Shown piece by piece: positions 1-5,007 of a stretch of DNA of 5,007 nucleotides (position 1 is the stretch's first letter; each line of letters begins with the position of its first letter). Under the pieces are notes generated by a model. That model had not been told where the DNA came from. It searched no databases and saw nothing but the letters and a program-made list of their open reading frames with translations. This DNA is from an uncultured Coriobacteriia bacterium. Lineage in GTDB: Bacteria; Actinomycetota; Coriobacteriia; Coriobacteriales; QAMH01. Position numbers and translations under genes: made by a program. The stretch is taken from NCBI GenBank assembly GCA_949283445.1, contig CASDTD010000123.1, positions 1 through 5,007 of the forward strand, given 5' to 3'.

Positions 1-673
1 AGACCACGCACAGCACGCCGGAGACGCCCCGCCTGCGCAGCGACAGCAGGAACTCCCTCCACGAGGCGCGCGACTCGGTGTCGACGCACTCCGCGCCCGC
101 GAACGCGCGCGAGCCGTCCGGCATGAGCGCCAGCGCCGTGACGACCGCCTTGCCGCGCACGCGCCCGCCGTCCCGGCAGCTCAGGTAGGTCGCGTCGAGC
201 CACAGGTAGCGGCACGGCCCGGCGAGGCGGCCCTCCCTGAGCTCGGAGACCTCCTCGTCGAGCGACTCGCACATCCTGGAGACGGTCGAGGAGCTGAGCT
301 CGCCGAACCCCAGCTTGGCGGCCGCCCTCTCTATCTTGCGGTGGGACATGCCGAGCCTGTAGACCTCGGCAACGGCCGCCACCATCGCCCTGTCGGCGCG
401 CGAGCGCGGCCTGACCACCTCGTCGGGGAAGTAGCTGTCCTCCCTGAGCTTGGGGATCCTGAGCGTCACCGTGCCCACGCAGGTCCTCAGCTCGCGCTCC
501 CTGTAGCCGTTGCGCCGGTTGCCCTCGCCGAGCAGCTCGTCGGCCGCCGCGTCCATCGCCGCGTTGAGCGCCCCCTCCAGCAGGGATCGCGCGAGCTCGT
601 TGAGGTCCACCGTGCCGTCCTCGCGCAGCGGCATGCGCTCGAAACGCGCCCCGTTTTGATTTAAAGTGTCCAT
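1..673 (-). CDS. IS256 (mutator) family transposase, N-terminal part, cut by window edge
   Basis: DDE-type transposase that would cut and join the ends of its insertion sequence. 224 codons are visible from the ATG at 673; the gene runs off the left edge. IS256-family transposases are usually about 400 residues, so slightly more than half is seen. Family landmarks: a short N-terminal region with an LLEGALNAAMDAAADELLGE helix (32-51), the conserved NGYRER motif (55-60) followed by a GTVTLRIPKLR strand (67-77) and YFP, a helical DNA-binding stretch with SSSTVSRM (127-134), and the RNase H-fold strand WLDATY with the probable first catalytic Asp at 160. The visible part ends at GVLCVV, just before the usual SDxH strand with the second Asp. 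The start is supported by AGGAG eight bases upstream. At least 12 arginines use AGG, unlike the neighbouring operon, which mainly uses CGN; this supports foreign origin. No frameshift or stop is seen in the visible part. Confidence 0.93.
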   Translation of the reverse strand, partial: MDTLNQNGARFERMPLREDGTVDLNELARSLLEGALNAAMDAAADELLGEGNRRNGYRERELRTCVGTVTLRIPKLREDSYFPDEVVRPRSRADRAMVAAVAEVYRLGMSHRKIERAAAKLGFGELSSSTVSRMCESLDEEVSELREGRLAGPCRYLWLDATYLSCRDGGRVRGKAVVTALALMPDGSRAFAGAECVDTESRASWREFLLSLRRRGVSGVLCVV

Positions 674-680
674 GCGGTCA

Positions 681-690
681 TCTCCTAGGT
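681..690 (-). promoter_or_regulatory. Ribosome binding site of the transposase
   Basis: On the minus strand ACCTAGGAGATGACCGC precedes the ATG at 673. The AGGAG core is eight bases from the start codon, close to ideal, and fixes this start over the in-frame ATG 13 codons later. Confidence 0.75.
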
Positions 691-710
691 CGTCGGTTTG
701 GTCGCTCTCG

Positions 711-716
711 ATTCTA
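711..716 (-). promoter_or_regulatory. Possible -10 box for the transposase gene
   Basis: TAGAAT on the minus strand lies about 38 bases upstream of the transposase start and matches the -10 consensus at four to five positions. No convincing -35 lies 16 to 18 bases upstream; that position falls inside the GC hairpin at 728-744. It could be a weak promoter or chance. Confidence 0.25.
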
Positions 717-727
717 GGCGATGGCCG

Positions 728-744
728 CGCCCGCGATGCGGGCG
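728..744. repeat. Perfect GC-rich inverted repeat (7-base arms, 3-base loop)
   Basis: CGCCCGC at 728-734 and GCGGGCG at 738-744 are exact reverse complements around a three-base loop. It is not followed by a T-run on either strand, so it is a poor rho-independent terminator. It lies inside the probable IS, upstream of the transposase. A role limiting readthrough into the transposase mRNA or in transposase binding is possible but unproven. Confidence 0.45.
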
Positions 745-825
745 TGCCACCAACATTTGGGACGTCATCCAGCTGAGCGCAATAATCGCTCCCCAATCGC
801 ATGATTCTTGCAAAGGCGAGATGTC

Positions 826-2028
826 TCAGAGCTTCTCGCCCGTCTTGGCATCGATGCCGGCCGATTCGAGCAGCTGGCCAAGAGTATGTTCATCGAATTC
901 GTCGTAGCGGTAGAACACGCGATAGAACTCGACAGTCTCGTCGCGCATGTTCACTTCCTGTGCATACTCGGGATAGAGAACCTTGAGCAGCCACAGACAG
1001 CCCAAGATGCGCGCAGCCGATGGCGGACGCCCGAACCACGAAAACGGCGATTGCGGGATGCGGTAGATTTCGCCCGCCTTCACGCACGGCACGTTGTTCC
1101 AGTGCGCATCGGCCTTGATGGCGCCGTAGATGTCGGAGCTTTCCGCATCTGACATGCTGAACTCGGCCACGAGAACGGCATCCGGATTCCAGGTAATGAC
1201 CTGCTCGAGGTTCACGCTGGGCATGCCCATGCCCTGTCCTTGCGTGCCGGGCATGTCGGCGACGTTCTCCGTCCGGATGAGGTCGAGCGCATCGGTAACG
1301 TGCATGCTGCCCACGGGATCGGTGGTGAGCCCGTCGTTTCCCTGCGCCAGAAAGACGCGTTTGCGCTCGTTTTCGGGAATCTTGACCGCAATCTTCTCGA
1401 TCAGCTCGAGTTTCTCCTCGCAAAACGTCGCCAGCTCTTCGCCGCGCTCGGTGCACCCGATGAGCCCGCCCACATACCGGAACATCTGCGGCACGCTGCG
1501 CACGTCGTAATCGACCGCCACGACGGGCAGTCCCGTCTGATCGCGAATCTCGTCGGCCATCTTGGCGCCCACATCGTCCGCCGTCCAATAGCACAGCAAG
1601 ACATCAGGGTTCTGGGCGGCAATCTCCTCGGCATTGGGCGTGGATCCGGCGCCCATCCACACGCCGAGCGACGGCAGCGCGAAGTATTCGTCGGGAATGT
1701 ATTTCTTATTGCCGCCGGACGGACGAAAATTCCAGCCCGCGAGCTTTTCCGGCGCGAGGGCATAGAGGTCCACAGTGCCGATGGGATTGGTGCAGAACAC
1801 GCGCTCGACCTGCTCGGGCACATTGACCTCGCGCCCCACCATGTCCGTGACCGTATGCAGGTTGCCCCGACTCGCCACGTCGGCGCAACCCGAGAGCGTT
1901 CCTCCCATCGCGAAACTCCCCGCGAGCAAGCCCGCAAACGAGAGAAACTCCCGTCGCGAACACGAGCGCGTCAACAGCCGCGCATCGGTCCGTCCCATTG
2001 CCCCGTTCCTGCTATCCGCACCGTTCAT
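826..2028 (-). CDS. ABC transporter substrate-binding lipoprotein (siderophore/heme/corrinoid type), Tat-exported
   Basis: 400-residue binding protein that captures a metal chelate or cofactor outside the membrane and passes it to the FecCD permease encoded upstream. The N-terminus carries a twin-arginine motif SRREFL (24-29), a hydrophobic stretch (30-45) and a lipobox LSGC with the lipidated Cys at 48. This predicts a protein exported folded by Tat and then lipid-anchored. The mature part begins like PF01497-type proteins: TDMVGREVNVP (61-71), a VERVFCTNP strand, then DLYALAPEKLAGW. It continues with TPNAEEIAAQNPDVLL (130-145) and a late SPFSWFGRPPS motif (327-337) seen in many metal-complex binding proteins of anaerobes. 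Length is normal. The start at 2028 overlaps the ATPase stop as ATGA and has GGAG eight bases upstream; the ATG ten codons later is less likely. Ligand unknown: iron-siderophore, heme, corrinoid or molybdate/tungstate all occur in this family. The C-terminus appears intact despite the nearby IS. Confidence 0.92.
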   Translation of the reverse strand: MNGADSRNGAMGRTDARLLTRSCSRREFLSFAGLLAGSFAMGGTLSGCADVASRGNLHTVTDMVGREVNVPEQVERVFCTNPIGTVDLYALAPEKLAGWNFRPSGGNKKYIPDEYFALPSLGVWMGAGSTPNAEEIAAQNPDVLLCYWTADDVGAKMADEIRDQTGLPVVAVDYDVRSVPQMFRYVGGLIGCTERGEELATFCEEKLELIEKIAVKIPENERKRVFLAQGNDGLTTDPVGSMHVTDALDLIRTENVADMPGTQGQGMGMPSVNLEQVITWNPDAVLVAEFSMSDAESSDIYGAIKADAHWNNVPCVKAGEIYRIPQSPFSWFGRPPSAARILGCLWLLKVLYPEYAQEVNMRDETVEFYRVFYRYDEFDEHTLGQLLESAGIDAKTGEKL

Positions 2029-2864
2029 GAGATCATCTCCCTGCCTTCGTCTCCATCGGACGCGCCTGTGGAATCGCGCACGCCGAGCACGGGCGCGCAC
2101 GCGCGCACGACCTGCCCGTCTCCTCCCGCTATCGCGCCCACGCCCACCTGCGTGTCGTACAACATGCTCAGAAGCCCTGGCGTCAGCATTTCCGCCGCAC
2201 GCCCGCTTCTCACCGTCTTGTCGCGCGCGATGCACGTCACATCGGCGTCGAGCAAGAACGCGTGATTGGGGTCATGCGAGGTCACGATGACGCTCAGGCC
2301 GTCTGCCGCGAGCTGCGCGATGCGCGAGAGCAGCAGCGTCTGGTTGCCCAGGTCCAGACTCGCACACGGTTCGTCCATGACCAGCAGGCGCGGCCGCTGG
2401 GCGAGCGCGCGGGCGACGAGCACCATCTGAAGCTCGCCGCCGGAAAGCGTGCGGCAGTCCCTGCCCGCCAGGCTCGCGAGGCCCAGCTGCTCGATCACCG
2501 CATCCGCGATTCTCTCGTCTTCCCCACGCGGGGCGCGCATGCCATCCAGGTCTGGCGTGCGCCCCATGAGCACCATGTCGCGCACGGCGAACCCGAACGC
2601 CGCGTCGTGCGCTTGCGGCACGTAGGCCACAGCCTGCGCGAAACGTCTCCGCGTCCACGTCCGCGTGTCCTCGCCGTCCAGAAGCACCGTGCCCGCCAGG
2701 CACGGCAGAAAGCCCAGCATCGTCTTGAACAGCGTCGTCTTTCCCACACCGTTGGGACCGAGCAGCACGAGCACGTGCCCCTCCTCCAACGTGAACGAGA
2801 CGTCTTCCAGCACCGGCTCGCCGCCATAGCCGACGGAAAGCCCCCGGACCTCGAGCACGTTCAT
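2025..2864 (-). CDS. ABC transporter ATP-binding protein, FecE/FepC/BtuD type
   Basis: 279-residue cytoplasmic ATPase that powers import through the FecCD permease. All motifs are intact: Walker A GPNGVGKTT (36-44), Q-loop Gln 84 in YVPQ, signature LSGGE (140-144), Walker B LLVMDEP with catalytic Glu 165, D-loop SLD (169-171) and switch His 197 in SHDPNHAF. The last of these is typical of the iron-chelate/cobalamin ATPase group. A C-terminal stretch after about residue 245 makes it somewhat longer than the usual 255-265 residues; its last 20 or so residues are polar (Asp, Gly, Ser) and look disordered. The true start is the ATG at 2864, which overlaps the permease stop as ATGA; the open frame extends much further upstream only because of high GC. 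Its 3' end carries the GGGAG that serves as ribosome binding site for the binding-protein gene. Confidence 0.95.
   Translation of the reverse strand: MNVLEVRGLSVGYGGEPVLEDVSFTLEEGHVLVLLGPNGVGKTTLFKTMLGFLPCLAGTVLLDGEDTRTWTRRRFAQAVAYVPQAHDAAFGFAVRDMVLMGRTPDLDGMRAPRGEDERIADAVIEQLGLASLAGRDCRTLSGGELQMVLVARALAQRPRLLVMDEPCASLDLGNQTLLLSRIAQLAADGLSVIVTSHDPNHAFLLDADVTCIARDKTVRSGRAAEMLTPGLLSMLYDTQVGVGAIAGGDGQVVRACAPVLGVRDSTGASDGDEGREMIS
2026..2044 (-). promoter_or_regulatory. Overlapping stop/start and RBS joining ATPase and binding-protein genes
   Basis: On the minus strand AGGGAGATGATCTC runs into ATGA, where ATG starts the binding protein (2028) and TGA (2027-2025) ends the ATPase. The ribosome binding site lies inside the ATPase coding sequence, so translation of the two is probably coupled. 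This junction decides the binding-protein start. Confidence 0.7.
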
Positions 2865-3943
2865 ACGCTCCCCCTCTTGCGGCAGATCAAGTACACGAAC
2901 AGCGGGGCGCCCAGCACGGCCGTCAGAATGGACAGCGGAATCTCCGTGGTATACACGCTGCGGCAGACATCGTCCACGAGCAGCAGAAACGTCCCGCCCA
3001 GCAACATGGAGGCGGGCATGAGCCACCGGTGGTCGGGCCCCACTAAAAAGCGCGCCATATGCGGAACGATGAGCCCGACCCAGCCCACCATGCCGGCTAC
3101 GGCGACAGACCCTGCCGTGAGCAGCGTCGCCAGCGCGATGACGGCAAGCCGCGTGCGCTTCACGTTCACGCCCAGCGACGCGGCCTCCTCGTCGCCCAGC
3201 GCCATGACGTTGAGCCGCCAGCGCAACGCCATCAGCCCCACGGCGCCGACGACGAAAGCGACGACGAGCCCTGCAAGATCGCCTTCGCGCACGTTTGACA
3301 AACCGCCCATCAGCCAGAACGTGATTTCCGGAAGCTGCGAGTTGGGATCTGCCAGAAACTTGACGGCCGACGTGAACGCCTGGAAGAGGTTGCCGATGAC
3401 AAGGCCCGACAAGACGAGCACGAGCACGCCGCCCATGCGCCGCCCGATCGCGCCCGAGAGCAGATAGCTCGCCGCCACGGCGATGACGCCCGTGAAAAAC
3501 GCCGCGACCTCGACGCCGACGCTGCCAAACGACAACAAGATGCCCAACGCCGCACCGAAGCAGGCGCCTGCCGAAGCGCCCAAGAGGTCGGGCGAGACCA
3601 TCGGGTTCTTGAAGATGCCCTGGAACGCACAACCCGCACCGGCCAACGCAGCCCCCACGACGAGCGCGGCGACCACGCGCGGCGCGCGGATGGTGAGAAA
3701 CACGTTGAGGTCCGTCGCGGCGCTCGCGTCGCCAGAGAGCGCACCGCGAAGAGAGGCGAAAAGCCCGCCGAAATCGACCTCGTAGCGCCCAAGCGAAAAC
3801 GAAAGCGCCAAGCTGGCGAAGAGCAGCGCCGTCAGCACGACCAGTGCGAGCACATTGCGACGCTTGCTCGCATGCCGGCCGCACTCGAGCGCCCCGTCCT
3901 TTTTCGCGGCGTCTTTCCGCATCGGCGAATCACATCGCACCAT
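2861..3943 (-). CDS. FecCD-family ABC transporter permease
   Basis: 360-residue polytopic membrane protein, expected to form a homodimeric channel of the BtuC/FecCD type. The N-terminal 30 residues are charged and cytoplasmic, followed by a first membrane helix (about 31-51). Family hallmarks follow in order: RAPRVVAALVVGAAL (86-100), the FQGIFKNPMVSPDLLGASAG block (107-126), the EEAASLGVNV coupling-helix region, WVGLIVPHMARFLVGPDHR (288-306), DDVCR (324-328), and a C-terminal EIPLSILTAVLGAPLF block (334-349). About ten membrane helices fit the hydrophobic pattern. The start at 3943 shares one base with the upstream lipoprotein stop (TGATG); a G-rich stretch just before it may act as ribosome binding site. 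The internal Met at residue 8 (ATG at 3922) lacks one. Only one permease gene is present, consistent with a homodimer. Length is near the family norm of 320-350 plus the short N-terminal extension. Confidence 0.95.
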   Translation of the reverse strand: MVRCDSPMRKDAAKKDGALECGRHASKRRNVLALVVLTALLFASLALSFSLGRYEVDFGGLFASLRGALSGDASAATDLNVFLTIRAPRVVAALVVGAALAGAGCAFQGIFKNPMVSPDLLGASAGACFGAALGILLSFGSVGVEVAAFFTGVIAVAASYLLSGAIGRRMGGVLVLVLSGLVIGNLFQAFTSAVKFLADPNSQLPEITFWLMGGLSNVREGDLAGLVVAFVVGAVGLMALRWRLNVMALGDEEAASLGVNVKRTRLAVIALATLLTAGSVAVAGMVGWVGLIVPHMARFLVGPDHRWLMPASMLLGGTFLLLVDDVCRSVYTTEIPLSILTAVLGAPLFVYLICRKRGSV

Positions 3944-4845
3944 CAGGCGCCGCCCCCCGCCGCAGAACCGTCGTAGGCGCCCGGTGTCGCCCCGACGCCC
4001 TCCACGATGACGGGCTCGAGCTTCTGGCCATCGGTCACAGACGTCGCCACGAGCGTGACCTCGGTGCCCTTGGCCGTGGCGCGCACTCCCAATCCGGAAG
4101 CCGCGTTCACGACCTCGGCCAGGTCCGCAGCGAAATCATCGGCATCGGCGCTGGCGAAGGCATGGTTGTGCTTGAGCAGCTTGGTCGCGCCCCCGTCGGG
4201 AGAGAACCATGTGATGGCGCGCACCGTTGCGGGCGAAGTCACCGCGAACGTCACCTTGGCGGGAGTATTCGCTTCCGTCGACCCCTCCTGCGACGATGTC
4301 ACCTCCATGGCCGCCCCGCTCGGCAGCACGCCCGTCACCGGCTGGGCGAGCACCGCGGCTGCACCCGATGAGCCCGTGATGGAGGGAAGCGCCCCGTCGG
4401 CCGCTTTCGCGGAAAGCGAGAACGCGGACTGATACGTCGCGAAATACGCCCCCGCGCCCGGCCCCTGCGCATCGGAGGCGGGGCGCAACGAGACGGTCAC
4501 GGCATCCGCGCTGGGAAGCGCCTCGACAAAAATCGCCTTCGCGTCCACATCCGCCCCGTTGAGCTGGAACGAGAAATCGCCCATCACATCGCCCGAAGCG
4601 GAAATGGGCCGATCGAACTCGAGTGTAATGTCGATGTGCTGCGATGACTCGCTCATGTCGCTTTGCGCCGAAAGGTGCACGTCTTTCACCTGCGGCGACG
4701 TGTCGTCTACTTTGACGTCCCCGCAGCCTGCCAGCATGCAGGCGCATACGACCAACAGGCAAGCCGCAACCCCTGCCAAAGCCCCGCGCCAGATGCGCCT
4801 GGCGCTTCCCTTCACCTGCTCCATGTTCCATCTGTCCCCTTTCAT
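3943..4845 (-). CDS. Lipoprotein of unknown function, probable accessory component of the uptake system
   Basis: I do not recognise a named family. From the ATG at 4845 the product has 300 residues. It opens with a signal peptide: basic stretch (RRIWR, 16-20), hydrophobic core rich in Ala, Val and Cys, and lipobox LAGC with the lipidated Cys at 41. The mature part is rich in Ser, Ala, Thr and Asp and looks all-beta. The stretch DITLEFDRPIS, then FSFQLNG and VTVSLRP, resembles bacterial Ig-like domains (inference from pattern only). A second beta-rich part contains VTFAVTSPATVRAITWF, and a His-containing segment LLKHNHAF precedes a helical piece. The tail is Gly/Ala-rich. Three starts are possible: 4920 overlaps the upstream stop as ATGA but gives a 65-residue leader and weak ribosome binding site; 4845 has GGAG nine bases away; 4824 gives the most classical leader (Cys 34) with AAAGGGGA about ten bases away. 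The gene abuts the permease, so it probably helps deliver or capture the same cargo. Confidence 0.8.
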   Translation of the reverse strand: MKGDRWNMEQVKGSARRIWRGALAGVAACLLVVCACMLAGCGDVKVDDTSPQVKDVHLSAQSDMSESSQHIDITLEFDRPISASGDVMGDFSFQLNGADVDAKAIFVEALPSADAVTVSLRPASDAQGPGAGAYFATYQSAFSLSAKAADGALPSITGSSGAAAVLAQPVTGVLPSGAAMEVTSSQEGSTEANTPAKVTFAVTSPATVRAITWFSPDGGATKLLKHNHAFASADADDFAADLAEVVNAASGLGVRATAKGTEVTLVATSVTDGQKLEPVIVEGVGATPGAYDGSAAGGGA

Positions 4846-4916
4846 GTGCCTCGTCTCCGCGCATGTCGCTTCGAGCCGCGTCTCTCTCGATCTGTCATGC
4901 GGGCCATGCAGCGCGT

Positions 4917-5007
4917 TCATTCGCCGCGCGCGTCGTCCGCGCTATCCGCAACGCGCTTCTCGCGCCGGACGCGCCGTATCGCCGCCGCGGCAATCGCGGC
5001 CAGCGCG
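4917..5007 (-). CDS. C-terminal end of a membrane- or wall-anchored protein (partial)
   Basis: Only the last 29 residues and the TGA (4919-4917) are inside the window. They show an Ala/Ile/Leu-rich hydrophobic run (ALAAIAAAAI) followed at once by a basic cluster (RRVRREKR) and an acidic tail ending in DDARGE. This hydrophobic-then-positive order is that of a C-terminal membrane anchor with a cytoplasmic tail. Sortase-processed surface proteins have it too, but the roughly 20-residue tail is longer than usual for those, and any LPxTG would lie outside the window. The stop overlaps an ATG at 4920 as ATGA. The gene is probably the upstream member of the same operon. The call rests on a short stretch in GC-rich DNA, where open frames arise by chance. 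Confidence 0.5.
   Translation of the reverse strand, partial: ALAAIAAAAIRRVRREKRVADSADDARGE

Larger units (their letters stand above)
1..770 (-). mobile_element. Insertion sequence of the IS256 family, one end in window
   Basis: The transposase gene and its upstream region form one insertion sequence that continues past the left edge. The end inside the window must lie between the transposase start (673) and the stop of the binding-protein gene (826). I place it near 750-770, where composition shifts from GC-rich to more AT-rich. Read on the minus strand, the sequence there (GGATGACGTCCCAAATG, then TTGGTGGC) loosely resembles mutator-type terminal repeats. The exact end is a guess, because the other terminal repeat and the target-site duplication cannot be compared within this window. 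The element sits downstream of the uptake operon and does not interrupt it. Confidence 0.55.
674..825. other. Intergenic stretch between binding-protein gene and transposase
   Basis: 152 bases without a supported gene. The half next to the binding-protein stop (about 771-825) is relatively AT-rich and probably native to the operon. The half next to the transposase (674 to about 770) is probably the IS end with its leader. No tRNA, riboswitch or hairpin-plus-T-run terminator is visible. The short plus-strand reading frames crossing it have no ribosome binding site or recognisable protein. Confidence 0.5.

Noticed and set aside
728..744. Rho-independent terminator of the operon
   Set aside because: The stem is good but no T-run follows on the minus strand; the next bases are GC-rich.
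784..800. AATCGC repeated twice (784-789 and 795-800) as a target-site duplication or operator
   Set aside because: Only six bases, separated by five, without an IS end between them; expected by chance.
826..2235. Longer 469-residue binding protein starting at 2235
   Set aside because: The extra 69 residues are an out-of-frame reading of the ATPase 3' end; the Tat signal peptide and ribosome binding site fix the start at 2028.
1240..2265. Plus-strand open frame of 341 codons opposite the binding-protein gene
   Set aside because: Arg/His-rich low-information product with no ribosome binding site, antisense to a clearly conserved gene; typical shadow frame in GC-rich DNA.
2262..3467. Plus-strand open frame of 401 codons opposite the ATPase and permease
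   Set aside because: Antisense to two genes with intact family motifs; composition is that of a shadow frame and no domain is recognisable.
2025..3884. Minus-strand 619-codon frame as a permease-ATPase fusion
   Set aside because: The first 340 codons are an Arg-rich out-of-frame reading of the permease; the real ATPase begins at 2864 at the ATGA overlap.
1..5007. CRISPR array, tRNA, rRNA or riboswitch
   Set aside because: No regularly spaced repeats, no cloverleaf with a CCA-type acceptor, no rRNA-like stretch and no conserved riboswitch core noticed on either strand; almost all of the window is protein-coding.

Overview
The window is GC-rich. Every gene I can support lies on the minus strand, so the layout reads from right to left. 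The high GC, the Tat-type lipoprotein binding protein, the tightly overlapping operon and the style of the transposase suggest an actinobacterial anaerobe, most plausibly class Coriobacteriia (Eggerthella/Slackia/Olsenella-like). That placement is inference: no rRNA or other phylogenetic marker is present.

Region 1 (about 5007 to 826) is the downstream part of one operon for high-affinity uptake of a metal chelate or cofactor. In transcription order it holds: the last 29 codons of a membrane- or surface-anchored protein; a lipoprotein of unknown function with an Ig-like beta-sandwich look; a FecCD-family permease; a FecE/BtuD-type ATPase; and a Tat-exported, lipid-anchored binding protein of the periplasmic-binding-protein family used for iron-siderophore, heme, corrinoid or molybdate uptake. 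Junctions between neighbours overlap (ATGA or TGATG), so translation is probably coupled. The operon promoter and first gene(s) lie beyond the right edge. The cargo cannot be fixed from the sequence; heme, siderophore-iron or a corrinoid are the leading options.

Region 2 (about 825 to 674) is a 152-base intergenic stretch. It has no clear rho-independent terminator, contains one perfect GC hairpin, and probably includes one end of an insertion sequence.

Region 3 (673 to 1) is the N-terminal half (224 codons) of an IS256/mutator-family transposase, cut by the left edge just before where the second catalytic Asp is expected. It uses AGG for arginine heavily, unlike the operon, which fits an acquired element.

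Nothing here is clearly a new system. The best candidate for novelty is the unknown lipoprotein, together with the truncated anchored protein, as surface receptors or relay proteins feeding the ABC importer.
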